Assembly: GCA_018873245.2 (NCBI GenBank)
Contig: JAEMBT020000007.1
Location: 7,037,129-7,101,128, forward strand
Length of the DNA: 64,000 nt
From: Archegozetes longisetosus
Lineage: Eukaryota; Arthropoda; Arachnida; Sarcoptiformes; Trhypochthoniidae
Reading direction: 5' to 3'
Shown here: one piece after another, positions 12,383 through 27,000 of the stretch
How positions within the stretch are numbered: the first letter of the stretch is position 1
How the letters are laid out: every line of letters starts with the position of its first letter
Made by a program: the position numbers and the translations under genes
The notes under the pieces: generated by a model
Told to the model about the DNA's origin: nothing
The model's input: only the letters and a program-made list of their open reading frames with translations
Database searches by the model: none

Positions 12383-14494
12383 ATGTCAATAATCATTCGT
12401 CTGCAAAACCTTCCACTGGAGGCCAACTCTCTGGACATTCGGCGATTCTTCCAAGGACTACAAATCCCGGACGGAGGGGTTCACATAGTTGGTGGTGAGA
12501 ACGGAGACGCTTTCATTGCGTTCGCGAGCGATGAGGACGCCCGACAAGCCATGGAAAGAAATGGAGACAATATAAAGGACTGTCGAATTAAACTACTTCT
12601 TAGCAGTAGAAATGAAATGCAAAGAGTTATAGACTTAGCCCGCAATCAAACCCTTGGTATTAAGCCATTAGATAATAGTTCTAATTCTTCGAATTATCTT
12701 AACTCTGGTTTACTGCCTCTTCCGAATGCTTCTCAAAATAGCATTAAGTCTAATATGAATCTGAACAGAAACAGTAGAAGTCCTGACAGAAGACAAGTTT
12801 GTCCGCGGTCTATTGAGAGAGAAAGAGAGAACAGAATGAGGAATAGGAGTAGAAGTAGAAGTCCTTTTCGCAATGATAGGGATAAAGGTCTTAATGGAAA
12901 CTCAGACAATATGATCAATAGAATGGTCTCAATGAATTCCGGACTTATGAACGTTATAAGAGATGCTCCGATTCAGGACTCGTATTCTCAACAGAACCCA
13001 TCGGTTCGGTCACGCCTCGGATATTCAGAAGCTATACTTCCCAGTGAACTGCAAGACAGGAATCAATGGCAACCACAGAACGATGGATACAATTCTTCGA
13101 GACAAATAGCAGATATAACTGCTTCGGGAGGTTTCGATCGTGAACTTGAAATATTCAGAGATAATCGTTTAGTACAAAATCATAGAGAAGTCAATGTAAA
13201 TGAGAGATCATATACAGTTGAGTTAAGGAACTTGCCGTTCACTGTAGGCGTTCGCGATATTGTTGAGTTCTTTAATGGCTTGTTCGTTCCTGAAGAAAAT
13301 ATAAAGATCTTGATAGACGACAGGGGACTAACGACAGGCGGAGCCTTGGTACGATTCAATAATGAAAGAGATTTTGATGCAGCGCTTTCTATGAACAAAC
13401 GGTTCTTACGTGACCGTAAGATTGATGTTCAGCCACTTGTCGATAGTTTTCACGATCGCAATGATATGGTACTATATCCTCCACAACCCCTGCAACACTC
13501 TTTGGACATAAACCCAAACATAATGAATCGAAGGCCCAGCGGACAAGACTATGTTTTCTTTATGAAAGGCTTGCCATATAATAACTGTACCGAAAGAGAT
13601 GTGGCAAAGTTTTTCGAACCCATTCATCTGAGTGATATAGTTATTGAGTTTGATCCGAAAGGCAAACCCACTGGTAATGCTTATGTCGAGTTCGATAACG
13701 CACATGATTATGAATTAGGACTACAACGAAATTTGAAACATATGGGTAGACGTTATATCGAACTCTTACCCAGTAGTAAAGACGATATGGTTGACGCGAG
13801 AAGATCTTTACCGCAACATATAGTCAATGAAACCCCAAAGACTTTCTGTGTGAACATAACTGGACTTCCGGCAACTGTAACTAACCGAGACCTGACTAAC
13901 TATTTCTCAGAAGCCGGCGCTCAGCCCTATGCCATACATATCATGCTTAGACCTAATGGTCTCAATGCAGGCGAAGCTTATGTCGAGTTCGCTTCGACTG
14001 AACATCAGTACTGCGCTCTAAGTCGTGACGGAGATTTTATAAGCAACTCTCGAATATCTGTAAAGCCAGTCCCCTTCGAAGTCATGAGAGATGTCATCGG
14101 AAAACCTCCACCAGTTCAGGCCATAGATCTTCCGGCGAGAAGTCTGGCTGCGCCACAATCGCGACAATTGAGAACTGCAAGACATGAAGATCACATGAGA
14201 CCTCAACATAGAAGGGATAGAGAAGACAGAAGACGTGGTGACCCTTTTGCTGACGGCGAATGTGTTATATTAGCCTCGAATATACCTTATAGGGCATCGA
14301 CTGAAGACATTTGTGTCTTCTTCTCAGACTTCGGCATAACAGAGGAATGCGTTTCGCGCCGATTCAATGACAAGGGACAGCCGACCGCCGAAGCAAAGAT
14401 CGCTTTTCGTACTCCCGAAGACGCGTCTCGTGCAGTGAGACAAATGCATAAAAAGTTTCTAATAGGAAGACCTGTTTTCTTAAGGCATACTTAG
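12383..14494 (+). CDS. RBM12: RBM12-like RNA-binding protein with five RRM domains
   Basis: Uninterrupted ORF of 703 aa, the longest single-exon gene in the window. Five RRM-type domains can be read: about residues 3-77 (IIIRLQNLPLEANSLDIRRF), 272-350 (VELRNLPFTVGVRDIVEFF), 386-465 (FFMKGLPYNNCTERDVAKFF), 484-562 (VNITGLPATVTNRDLTNYF) and 625-702 (VILASNIPYRASTEDICVFF). Each has the RNP2-like LPxxxxxxDIxxFF pattern and an RNP1 region with G-x-A-x-V/I-x-F, typical of the quasi-RRMs of the hnRNP F/H-RBM12 group. Between RRM1 and RRM2 is an Arg/Ser-rich stretch (RNRSRSRSPFR near 151-163), and Arg/Asp-rich sequence precedes RRM5. Vertebrate RBM12 also has five RRMs and a single coding exon. A nuclear RNA-processing role is inferred from the family. 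Confidence 0.88.
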   Translation: MSIIIRLQNLPLEANSLDIRRFFQGLQIPDGGVHIVGGENGDAFIAFASDEDARQAMERNGDNIKDCRIKLLLSSRNEMQRVIDLARNQTLGIKPLDNSSNSSNYLNSGLLPLPNASQNSIKSNMNLNRNSRSPDRRQVCPRSIERERENRMRNRSRSRSPFRNDRDKGLNGNSDNMINRMVSMNSGLMNVIRDAPIQDSYSQQNPSVRSRLGYSEAILPSELQDRNQWQPQNDGYNSSRQIADITASGGFDRELEIFRDNRLVQNHREVNVNERSYTVELRNLPFTVGVRDIVEFFNGLFVPEENIKILIDDRGLTTGGALVRFNNERDFDAALSMNKRFLRDRKIDVQPLVDSFHDRNDMVLYPPQPLQHSLDINPNIMNRRPSGQDYVFFMKGLPYNNCTERDVAKFFEPIHLSDIVIEFDPKGKPTGNAYVEFDNAHDYELGLQRNLKHMGRRYIELLPSSKDDMVDARRSLPQHIVNETPKTFCVNITGLPATVTNRDLTNYFSEAGAQPYAIHIMLRPNGLNAGEAYVEFASTEHQYCALSRDGDFISNSRISVKPVPFEVMRDVIGKPPPVQAIDLPARSLAAPQSRQLRTARHEDHMRPQHRRDREDRRRGDPFADGECVILASNIPYRASTEDICVFFSDFGITEECVSRRFNDKGQPTAEAKIAFRTPEDASRAVRQMHKKFLIGRPVFLRHT

Positions 14495-15785
14495 GTTTTG
14501 GAGTTCTCTGAGACGTATTGTTCAGCTTGAGATAGAAATAATCAAAAGCATGTCTTATTTATGTAGATTTGGAGAATCAACGAATTTTACCAATTCATTC
14601 AAGTACAATATGTTTGTAAAGCTCACTTTTGAACTAATTACAAATTACTAGTGCTTTCCATAACATAATTACACTATTTCTTGGACTCATTACATCATTC
14701 GAGAACATGTGAAGGAAACAAATCTCTAGAAATATGACTGATATGACTGATTGTTTAGTAAAAATTGATTCCTTTTCAAACTAATGTATGAAATAACAGT
14801 AATACTTAACAAACTTTGTTTATCTTCAATTAAACACAACAACATTTGACTATCACTTCGGATAACTTATATTTATTTCTCCATTTATGATATACTACAC
14901 TAATGTCTCGTAAGATTTCTGTGTAATTTTGGTCAACTTTTATAATAGTAATAAACTCATTGATTAAAAGTTTGTTATATTCTGATTAAATATGCAATTG
15001 AACGCGACAATTTCGGGTGATAAGTTTTATTTTAAGTTTGATATCAAATTAGATATCCATAGAGATTTAACGATTTACTCGGATTATGGCAATTATGTTA
15101 TCTTCAGAGATCTTAAACTTAACTGACACAATACATCCTGAAACACCTACTGATTAGAAATACGAATATGATTTTCGATTGTTTATTCTATGTGTAACTG
15201 ATTGATACTATGTAGAAACCATCTGGACTCATGATCCACTAGTATATTATATCTAATAAGTCTAAGAAAAACTAATCGATAAAGATAGAGATAGAAGCCT
15301 TTATTGATTACTTTACTAACACAGTAGATTGAAGAAAAACATATGAAAACTGAAATTTATGATCAGTTATAAATTGCATGTGTTAATTACGATCAGTTTT
15401 TCTCATTAATTTATTGACCGATTTATCAATTTTGATGAGTAGTAAAACCTGAGATAAAACTATTATTCAGTTTTATTATTCAGTTATCCAAGGTAATAAT
15501 TGAATAATAAGTGAGTCTAACTTAATATCAATCAAAAATATTTCATTAAAGTCATAAGTTTCTGTCCACAAACTTATTTTCAAAGTCTTAAAGCATGTGT
15601 TAATTAAAAGGTTTATGTTGTGAAGAGTCCTAAAGTATGGGTTAATTTAAAGGTTGTTCTGTAAAAGTATCATATCTAATAAGTGATAAACTGATAAAAT
15701 GTTTCGTCATAATAGAGAATAATAAACTTGACTACACTATAGAGAATAATAGAGAATATCAAACTTGACTACTCCATAGGAAATA
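14495..15785. other. Intergenic region, no gene seen
   Basis: The RBM12-like 3'UTR and the flank of the zinc-finger gene. AT-rich, with a small direct duplication around 15715-15775 (agagaataat...aaacttgactac occurs twice). No ORF with coding character. Confidence 0.5.
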
Positions 15786-15845
15786 AAAGCAGAAAGTTTA
15801 GAGAGTTTTAGGAGCCGCAGTCGGCGTTAGTGTAGCGATCATTCG

Positions 15846-16059
15846 ATGGTTTGCAGAGAGAGCACAGAGAGTAAACTAAAGCAAAGCAGTCATTCAAGTT
15901 TAGCTGACGTCTCCACTACTCCAATGCCTTTGGAGATCATAGCGGAAAAATGTGAGACTGTTTTGTTCAAATCAGCGAATCCTCTTTCACCAAGTCCGAG
16001 GTTCATCACTAACTCCACTCATAGCTATTTGATGGTAGTTTAAAATGACTTCTTCGTAA
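15846..16059 (+). promoter_or_regulatory. Upstream ORFs in the 5' leader of the RREB1-like gene
   Basis: Two short ORFs precede the main ATG (16062): one of 65 codons at 15846-16043 and a five-codon ATG...TAA at 16045-16059, only two bases before the main start. The surrounding sequence is less AT-rich than the flank and fits a 5' leader. Control of translation by these uORFs is inferred. Their peptides show no recognisable domain. Confidence 0.4.
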
Positions 16060-16061
16060 AT

Positions 16062-19000
16062 ATGGCTAAAAGTAATAGTCGAAGAAAACAGAGAATTGCT
16101 CAGAATAACAGTAAAGGTAAGAGTATTGGTATTTCATTATAGTTTTAGTGTGTGTACGATAGTTCTCGAGTGCGATAGCTTGAGATGGGATGAGAGGAGA
16201 GTGCAGTTCAGGGATGTTTGCAAAGTGGGTGAGTTGCAGCTGCACAAGTGGCTCTGAAAGCACTTCTACCAACTTATGCCGCATCACATTTTAGCTCTAA
16301 TACTACTATCCCTTGCCTACTCCCTTCTACTTTACTTGTTTCTACTTTTCTACTTTTCTGTTGAGATGATTTCGTGTCTAACCATATCTAACGAAAGCTC
16401 TGTTTGAGTCGAGCTTAAAAACAGTTTAGAAAATATTAGAGAAATATAGAATTATTTAGGAGATAAGCTGTGATAATAAAATGTAACTCAATATCTCGAT
16501 AGTATATACAGTAGAGTACAAAACAGCGTTGATATATGATGTTCATACTATTTATTTAATAGTTAGTCATTGTTTGATGTAAAAGTTAACTTATAGGTCA
16601 TCAGTTTCATAGATACAGTCACTCATCATTAGAAGTACATATCCAGCAAAGATCCAAATGACAGGTAGAAGGGTATCGAAAATAATGAAAAATAGTCATA
16701 CTCGTTCAGCTCTTACTCGGCATTCTTCATCATGATTATCAGAGAGAAGGTCACTTTGAGAGGATTCGTCCTTCACTACAAATGCGTTAGTGAATTACAC
16801 TCTCATGCTAGTGTATTATCTTTTCGATTCATTGGAATCAACAAACAAAACGTTTTATACGCCTATGTTTTATTCGCGTCATTCGATGATATGAGTGGTG
16901 CTGGCGAGATATTTGTTGTGCTATAAGTTGTGATGGAGTATTGGAATTGGAGAGGTGTAAGGAGAGCAACAGTTTGCAATAGCTATGGTTTATCTTGGTA
17001 GGATGAGATATGTTACTATGGGAGCAGTCCGGGCAGCATTGAACTTAGGCTCGACGGGGCGAACCATGCATACAGTCATACATACAACCTTACATAGATC
17101 CGCACAACTATACATATCACCGCTCTCCAATTCTACCCCACAGATGATCAGGTTCCCCACCGAATCGGACCCAATTCTATACTACCCTATGAACAAACTA
17201 GATTTGATTTTGCACTTTCTTGGCGAGCGCCTGCTCTCTGTTCTGTTTTCATCGTAGATTGTATTATCTCATCCAACACATGATGAATAAAGCATATAAT
17301 ACTAGTACTGGTATATGATATATGAGTATTAGTAATGCATATTAGGCTGTAATATGTAAGGAGTAGTGCATAACGCGAATATGAGACAAAAGTATAACTA
17401 ACCCTGCATTGTGTGGGTCTGAAGTGTTATCACTTATCAGAGCGACTGAGCTCGGATGTCCTCTTTAGGTGGACTACTGAGTTGGGATGTCCTCCTTAGG
17501 TGGACTACTCTTTATATTGAGAAAATAATGATTGCGACACTTGAGACAGTGTTGGTTAGCAAAGGGCGTATTGGCGTTGGTTTATATTCATATAAGTTTG
17601 TATTCATTAAGCGTTTGTATTCATAACTCAGCCTCGCTTTCTTTCGCCTCATCTTAGATCGTTAGAAATTAGAAATTAGTCTTTTAAACTCGTCATATCC
17701 TTAACATCTGATGACCTCAATTGATGTGCACTGAATCACCTGAGGAGTAATCCTTAATACACATGATATAAGGCGACTGACAAATAGGTGATGTGATGCC
17801 TACACTTCCACCTCCCAATCCATTTTTGCATAATAATCACAGCAATTTCAGTGGTAATCATTATGATGATTTCACTGTCGGTTTATTGTTTCAGTTGACA
17901 AACAAGGAATGGTTGAAAATAATAAAAACTATTATATATTATGTAAAGTTATATATTGTATTAAACGTTTGTGCTTTAGTTAGGGATTATTTGGGACGCG
18001 AATACTAGTCACTGCCTTTTGTGCCAAACAGATTTTGATACTGCGAGGAATTTAAGTCATTAACCCACTTCTCTACAGCCACAGAGCTACATCATACCGA
18101 ACCATGAGTTTCATTTCTTCTTCTCCTTCTCCTTCTCCTTCTCCTTCTTCTTTATTTCTAATCTAATTAAATCTCGTTTCCTTTCTGCTCTCATTGACGT
18201 TTCCATTCTCTCGTGTCTTTACCACTTTTATTAGTCTATATAAACTTGATTCAGAACTGATATTTGTATAACAATGGGATTGTTATGCATAGAGTTTAGA
18301 GTTTGGTATCTATCCCGCTATGAATATGGAGGTATGTGTTGCGTGCAAGTGTTTGCCCTTTTTATTAGTAGATAAAAATGACTCCATAGTGACTTTACTA
18401 GTATTAGTTTAGCCAAAATTATACATCTTCCCAACTCTAGATGCACTGACTCTACCATTTGCAGCATACGCAGCATTTTAAATACATTTTTAGTCACAAC
18501 AGTCACAATGATAGAGCAGAAAATAGGGATGTGAGAAACATTATGGAGATCTATGCCATCCTATTTATCAACAAAAACTTTCTGCTTGTGCCCAGAATAT
18601 TCATCAAAGTATTTTATGTGCATCTGCACGATCAGTGCCACCACCGCCATAGTGAGCAGATGCATGTCAGGAATGCAACAGGCAGTTGGACGGGATGTTA
18701 TTTGCTCTTCAGTGGCTCACAGCAGTGCCGCTTTATGTGTAGGATGCGGACTATATACCATTTTCCATTCCGTTTCCCCTTCAATTTTCATTGTCTGACA
18801 GGTTAGGGATAGTCTCTTTCTCAATACTAAACCCCCAATATATCTCTCAAGACTTTAAAATAGCTACGTTTCCCACCTGCTCGCTAGCCTTCACTATTGC
18901 TATTGCTATTGCTATTGCCTTTACTATTGCCTTTACCTTTGCAGCTATGCCTTCCAAATAATAATAATAATAATAATGTTGTGCATGTTGTATGTGCAGC

Positions 19001-21006
19001 TTCTTTCTTATGCACTACACTCTATTGAGTAGTTGTGTTGCACTCCTCTTCAAACTGATTCTAAATCTTTACAGTTAGAGCTCTCCTTCTGATAACATAA
19101 GCCCCTCGTTATCTCCAATCCCGAACAATCGACTGATCGGCTCCAATAACGACTTGACGAGGAAGGAGCTGCAACTTTTGATTTTTTGCCATTAGTTAGA
19201 TCTGAGTAAAGCGATGACACAGTCTGCTATAATTTAAAACCTATTTTGAGAGGATTGATTACTTGAGTGGCAATTTTAATGTAAAAATGACGGATCTGAT
19301 CGTCTTGAAACTCTTAAGTTTCGGTTTTTCGAGTGACAAATTACAAAAATACAGCACAAATCATATATTCAGATAATGAACTTCTGTTAAGTGCACTGTT
19401 ACGCATGCCTTCCAATCCGTAATCATAATAAGTTTTTTCTCAAATTAATTCTATGCTGCCTTACGACAAGTCATTTGTTAGTGATTTCTTATGATTTTTT
19501 TCAGAATATCCATTCACTTGTAGGAGTTGACAGGTTTTTACATAGCATAAGTATGTGAGAGAGCATTGTTTTCCTAATTACTTTTAATTTGATAACTCTG
19601 TGGAGCTTTTATTTTTAATAACTGCTTCGCCCGGAAATGAAATCTTTATGAGACTTACTCTTCTCGGATCAGAGACTTAACTCATTCTCTACCATCTAAA
19701 TAGATTCGTTGAATATTTAATGTGTTTTATTGGTTGGAAAATTACTCTAAATTGCACTAGCAATTGCAAACTTATTCCACGATAATAATAAAACACCATT
19801 TTCTTAATCCTTACCTTAAGAGCATTACCTCTTGTGAGATTTCGTTTCTGTCCTGTTTTACGTTTGCTATTTATTTCCATTTTTCAGCTACGAATTGCAG
19901 TTTTGAACAGCTCTCAACAGTTTTAGCAGATTTAAAAGCCAAATAACTTTAATCCACCCGCAGTGGTAAAAGTGGTTTTATACTCGGCCTTTTTTCGTAA
20001 CTGGAGTAATGTTTTCATATCGTTTCAATCAGTCATTTATCCATTTTTTATGTGTTGGATATTCTTTGTTTCATCACTAGGTTTTGCTTTTTCGGGCAAT
20101 TTTTTTTTGAGCATAAACGGTCGAGTGAATGCTATAAAGAGGTATCTATAATATAATTAGAATGAGAGATAGGACTGTATAGCACTCTAAAGGGATATAA
20201 TAACAGCGATTGGCAAAAGAGCAGTTTCTATAGAGCACAATGCGTGCATATAATTCAGTCCAATAAGTCATCATGCGATGTAACGTCTATGAAAAAGTAG
20301 TTATCAGTGTTGGTCGCGTTCATCTGAAAAGTAGTTACTCATAGAAAAGTGTCTGGTAGATTTGGCAGTTTAGGTAGTTAGGAGTTGAAGAGATCACGGA
20401 ATTATGAAATTTCTAGTTTTTTACGATTTTAGCATAATGACAGTTGTTCAGTTTAATAGTGGGTGATATGATGATGAAATTTTAATCAGTAGTATATGAG
20501 ATGATATATGCTGGCGTTCATGGATCCTTTACTCCCTAAGGGTGTTTCATTGGTTGGATGGTCGGTATGATTTGAGAAAGACAATCGCAAAGTGTTCGTG
20601 TAGCTTCTTTTGGGTGTTTGCCCTCTGATCCGTTCTGCTTGGGATGTCCTGCGTGTATTGTGCTCAGAGGGATTCTTCAATTCTGCTTCCAGCATATAAT
20701 GCACTAAATGTGTTTTCCTGCTTTCTGGCTCACATGTTAAAGCACTCATCATATACTGTTTCTCATCATATCCGCAGCCATACAGTATTTGCCAACGAGG
20801 AGCGTCACGTAATGCTCCCGAACTCACTTCATTCCATAAGTTTTAGAGTGTGGTAATGACTCCAGATTGTGGGTTTCTTCCTGCGTATGTTCACTCAGGT
20901 GTTTGAAAAAGTCATCCCTTTTTTCGCCTTAAGCAATCTGAACCACAGCCCAATCCCTACAGACTTGACTTCGCTCTCACTCTGTTGGATGTGTGATGAG
21001 TGTATT

Positions 21007-21049
<43 letters not shown>

Positions 21050-24000
21050 GGAGAGAAAGAGAGGCAGAGAAAAAGAAATAGAAAGAGAAGCTTGGCATAT
21101 TTTCAGCAGTTGAGGCCCAATTGAGCGGAGGGGATGTTTTTGCTCAATGATTCACTAGTGATTGTTAAGATACCAGTGAAGAAAACGCTACACCAACTCA
21201 ATACCAAAGTTTCTATGAGACAGTACTATTATTTATGGGTGTCTGCAGGTTGTTCTTGCTCTCTCTATCACTCGCACCAAGTACCAAATAACTATTATTT
21301 TATTTTGTGTTCAATTTCCTTCAGTTTCTTCTTCTTCAGTGTTCTTCTTCGATATTGTTGTTGATTGTTTGATCTGAGGTAAGTTGATCCGTTTAATTGG
21401 TTTATCTGATTATAATTTAGAAAATGCGCTTTAGCTGTATATGCGGAAAGAGAAGCAAATATAAAAGTAGACCCTTTCTAAGGTTTCAGTAGAGAGTAAG
21501 CTATTGGAATGATTTGAAGGCAGATTTTGTCAAGTAATGGAATATAATTTGGTTTTTCCGCAAACTAGTAGTGGTGAAAAAGACATATACACTTGTTTAC
21601 TTGTATGTTAAACTACACGAGTATATAAATATGCGCTCCACTTATAAAACACTATACAACTAATCACTGCAGATCTGTGGCAGCAGTTACTCAATGTGTA
21701 TTATAAGAACATTTTTTCTTCATGCTTCCATTCGAATAGATAGACATAGTGAATAATCAGGATGCTGTTGTCCATTTGCCAAATGATTTTGCTTCCATGC
21801 GTGACTCACCTGCACTAAACATTAAAAGCATTAACAGAGGTAGCAAAGCAACCAAAGCTAGCTGCGCGACCAAGCTAGCTATACACCACTAAAGCTAGCT
21901 ACACCATCAAAGCTAGCTCTACCACCAAACCTAACTATGCGATCATACCTAGCGATCATACCTAGCAATCCAGCCAAACCTACCAATGCAACCAATGCCT
22001 GGTACCATATCAACTGAAACCAACCAAGCTTTGCTCATCATCATCATCTATTGCTGAAATGATGGATTTTTTCTTTTTTCACACTATCATTCGGCTCTTA
22101 CTACTAACTAATACTGGGGTTTGGTTTAGGCTTTGAATCTAAGCTATTCTAACTTAAAAAATGTTACTGTCCTTTTGATAAACTATATATTTTGCAGATT
22201 CATTGTACCGACTTGTACTGAAACGCTGTTTTATGTTAGATCATTCAATTTGTTTTTCGTATATCAAACAACTCTGGCTTTTGCTTAATTTTGTATCGCA
22301 TCAGTTGTTTTCTAATATATGTAGGAGAAAAAATCACACAATTAGGCAATCATTGATCACAAGCTCTTGAGAACACGTTAATATTCGAATCAGCTGAGCA
22401 TCAATATTGTGGGTATAGTTGAGAATGAGATTAAAACTGAACATCAATAGTGTAGGTATAGTTGAAGGTATATTCACATTATAGTCGAGCACATATTCAC
22501 ATTGAGATGTAAATCTTGAACATAATTTATCTGTCAATTATTGTGCAGTCTATTGCGAGATATACAAACAGTACAATAGAGTTTTATTCATCAATTTTAC
22601 ATGAGTTTGTATTATTTTATAGGTCAAAACTAAATCTATTCAGCTCTAGTAAAACCATTGTGTCCTACAAGCTTTTGTGTCAGGCATCACATGATTCGCA
22701 GAGTCAATAGAGCCAGAGATGAATCTTTGGCGGTAATGCAGTGGAGTTTCTTAGCTTGATAGAGTGGTGTTTCTCGTTTTTGTCTTTTATTTCATGCATG
22801 CGTGCGTGTGGTCAATGAGTGCAACTAAAGCAATATTCATTCTGAGTGATAAAGTTGGTCGCACCCAAACGCATATCAGGTTATTAATCACGTTATATTC
22901 TTGGATGTTGCACTTCTCTCGTCGCTAAGAAACTTACTTTTATCTTTTCTCTACCTTTTTTATATCATGCTATGTACGCGTCCTGTCTGCGTAATGCTTC
23001 CTGCAATGTCTGACAGATTTTCTCTTACATAAGTTCTGTTATATATTAGTTATAAATATAAGGGTATAATAAATGTGTGTTACAACAAACCAAAGTATAG
23101 CGAGACTTAATGTGAGTTTAGTTTGACTTTACAACCAAACATTTTCATAATTCAATTGGGTTTGGTAGAAGTGATAAACAGACAAATTGATTCATGTGCC
23201 ATTAATGCTCGTTACAAAGCATTGACAAAATTGAAAAGTCTAAACCTTGCGAATTAAGGTGCAGCTCTTGTCGACACTTCTATCTCCATCAGTTAGTTGT
23301 GTTTTGTAGATTGGGTTAGGTTACCAGTGGAAGTGAGAGAGCTTGTTATGTCGAATGCCAACTATAGTCATAGCCATTGCTATGCAACCGCAAAGTTTTG
23401 CTTTGTTGGCTAATGATTTGCAAAGCGGTAACAACTTAGGGCCAAAGATTGATGTAATAGCATTCGTGGAGTCATTTTAATCGACCGATCCCAATATGCA
23501 TGATAGAGATCCATTGGGATAGAAGCAATAGCTGTAGCTATAGCTATAGAGTGTAGCAACGCTATAGACTGCTATAGAGTATAATACCTTTACCTCTATC
23601 TCAGGCTCTTTAGTCTCTGTCTCAGGCTCTATTGTCAAGTGATCCAAGTGACTCGCCAGCCCTCCGCAGCATTGATCGGGTGAAGTGCACGCTCGCAGGT
23701 GATGCGGCGGTACATCAAACAGCCTCCACCCAATTGTTTCTGTGTACCTTAAGTTTCCATAGTTACTTTTCTATGAAAGTTTTTTTCTCTTTTATATTAT
23801 CACAAGCAATCGGAATATTCATAGCTCACCCAATGACAAACTAACTTCAGGTGTTTTGATGTTGTGCTAAAAGTCAATCCATATCCATAGTGATCGCGAT
23901 CGTCTCCGTTCCACCACACTCTCTATTCTTCTCTTTTCTATTATTGTTCTCAAATATGATTTGCTTATGAAAATTCATATATGAATTCATATATGATCTG

Positions 24001-27000
24001 CTTATAAAAATTCATATAATTGTTGCTTATACTGATTATCTTCAATTACAAGTACTTTCAACCAGAGATCGTATTTAACTAAACTGAATAACTGTAAGTA
24101 AATAAGTTTGATTGAGTTGAAAACTATATAAGACTTGAATAGAGTATCTAAAAAATAGGTATCGGGTAAACTAACTAAATGTTGCCTGAGATAAGCTCTG
24201 CTAAATATACTTCAGTTGACTGTCTCTGTTTCTATTGTTACGCATATATAAGTTTTTAGTCTATGTCATAATGATAGCCGCTATTACTATTACTATTGCT
24301 ATTACTATTGCTATCGCTATTACCTTCGCTTTTATTACAGCATAGAGTTAGTGTCGTGTAATGTTATTGCATTTATTTACGCTGATTCAGGTGCATAATC
24401 ACGAATATCCGGGATATCTGTATAGGAAGATAGGAGGCTGCATATGTTGGGTAAAGCATTTCCCTTCAAAAATTACATCACATCACATCATTAAAGTTTT
24501 TGTCTGTTGGTTCTCTTTTGGATTTTATAAGATTCAATCCAGTCATTCCGCTCAGTTTGTGATCTGAGTTTCAGCTCTAAGTTCAGCTCTGAGTTTGGAC
24601 TCTGAGTTTGGGCTGAGCTGGGTTCTAAGTTTGCTGTGAGTTAGCCCTGAGTTAGTCTGAGTTAGCGTGCACTTTGCACTAGATTTATTAGCATTTGCTG
24701 CGATTTGCATAGTTCAAGTCTCTAGTCGATAAAATGATTTGGCCGGCAACGATCCAACGTTTTTAACTTGCTATTCATGTAATCACACACTGAGTTGAAA
24801 TGCATTGAAGAGAGTCTTAGATTTCATATCAGTCTCGACTCTTAAGGTTTACTTAGCGCATCGCTTGTATTTATTGCTCTTCAACTTTTTATCGGTCTGC
24901 TAAATAGTAGTCTTTCCAAACAAAATAAAAATTTCCTGACTTCAAATTATTTGCTTTTCGAGTTTGGTATAACTTTAGGTCTGATATAAAAGTTTAAGTT
25001 TCATATAAAAGTTTGTTTCTTATAAATTTAACTTTTATTTTTAAAATTTTTTATTTATTACTAAATTTTTAATTTAATCTCACAAATACTGTTCAGATTT
25101 TAAGTTTGAATGCAATCTTAATTAATTAGCTGTTTTAATTATATTAAATGATAAGCAATTAACTGATTAATAGATGAATATTTGATTAGTGTGCGCGTAT
25201 TTGTTAATAACGGCACCTCTGGAATAGTTATGAAGTAGGATCAGATCAAGGAAATATGATACAAATAGTGGTACTGGTAGTGCATTAATGGGATCATTAG
25301 ATTTGAGGGGAGCTAAGATACAAAGCATTTAATCGGAATAGAGTTTGCACACTTGAAACTTCTCAGTGGTTGTACGGTTGCCAAAGGTTTTTCTATCTTT
25401 TTAAAGGTTTCTATCTATCTTGCTCAAGCTTTTCATTCTATGCGTCGTAACCTTATTCGCTTACATCTGCGCCTGCTTGCCATTTGCCGACAAATCCCAA
25501 AAACAACACCACTATACTTTATTCTATCCTATCCATTTCTCTCCTATCTCTCTCTCTCTTCTTTCTTCTGTCAAGCCTCTTCTAACCAATGATGGCCTTG
25601 TCATGTCTCTTCTCTCTTTTGCTATATAGCTCTATTCTCTACATCTTGAAGACTACAAATACGGTTTTCTTTGTCAATATTGCACACACTCTCTACATCT
25701 GACCTTTAATTGTATTTTAGGTAGAGTTTAGGTAGAGTCAGGTAGAGTTAGGTAGATTTACATAGATACATCTACATTCATACATCTCATATTTTCCCCT
25801 CACATCTTTTTCTTCAACTTATTTGATTGATTTTTTCGTTAGAACTGAAACTTAATTTTCTGATCCACTTAATACTATCACATTTCAAATAAGTTCCTAT
25901 CAATTATTTATGACACTTAAAGGCTTTCCTTATCATAAGTTTGTGAAAATCATCAAATTTTGTTGAGTGATTTTTAATGTTGAAAATGTCCTTAAGACTG
26001 AATATGATGAAAATGATGTGAAAAACTTAAATATAATATTGAATTTTGTGAGCGAAAATTTGATAAAACTATTAGTTTTTTCGAATGATTATGAGATATC
26101 AAATTACATATAAGGAAAGAGTAAATCAATGATGTCTATCCATCTGGAATTCCAAGTCGTTTTGAATAACACCGTTGCTTAACCGATCATCTATACAATC
26201 AATACTTTGCTCAAAACTAGAGCAAATTTAACAATACAAACAATTCGCTTATACAATTGATTGATTGGATGAGTGAGCGCTACTTTTATTTATTCAATCA
26301 CTTTATTATATAATGAAAACTTGCATTCGTTTCAATCTATTTTATGTAACATAGAATTCTATCTACATAGTGATATGTATATGAATTTACATACTTGATA
26401 ACAACTTTCAGGAATGTTTGTTATGTGCTCTTATACTAGTGCTGGTAAGCCCCCAATCAAACACTTGGTTTCCTGCCCAACTTTCATCTTAACCAGACGC
26501 TAACTTCTATTCTTTGCTGCTTCTCGACATCATATTCGACTCACTAACTGTTTATTAGAAATTTTTTTTGTGTCACATCATATTTGGCTTTATTTATACT
26601 CAACTTTCCAACATTTTAGAGGATAAAAAATGAGGCAAAAAAGTTTAATCTTATGTCAGATACTTGGCTTGAGTACAGTCTCAAACTTGCACTAACAATA
26701 ATTCAGAATTGAATTGATTGCAGACTTGACTCAGGTATAAAGTATCGAATTCTGATTTAATCCATTTCTTTGAGAGGGTTGGCTCAATTGATTTCTTAGA
26801 CAATTTATCGGTCGGGCGAAAATGCAAACAATTGAAAAAAGTTGATGAGTTATTTAGTGATGTGGTAGTGCCAGCATCTAAATCGCTTGAAATAGAGCAT
26901 AAGGCGCTTCATCCGATTTCAAGCTACCGGTCATACCAATCTAGTTACTTCTCATATCTATTCAGCTACTTCTCATATCTATTGAGTCACTGTTCATAAT

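Noticed and set aside
16732..25629. Many ORFs of 60-115 codons in the large intron (for example 16985-17257, 18459-18806, 20486-20827)
   Set aside because: No domains, overlapping frames on both strands, biased by simple repeats, and located between a clear donor (16117) and acceptor (27278).
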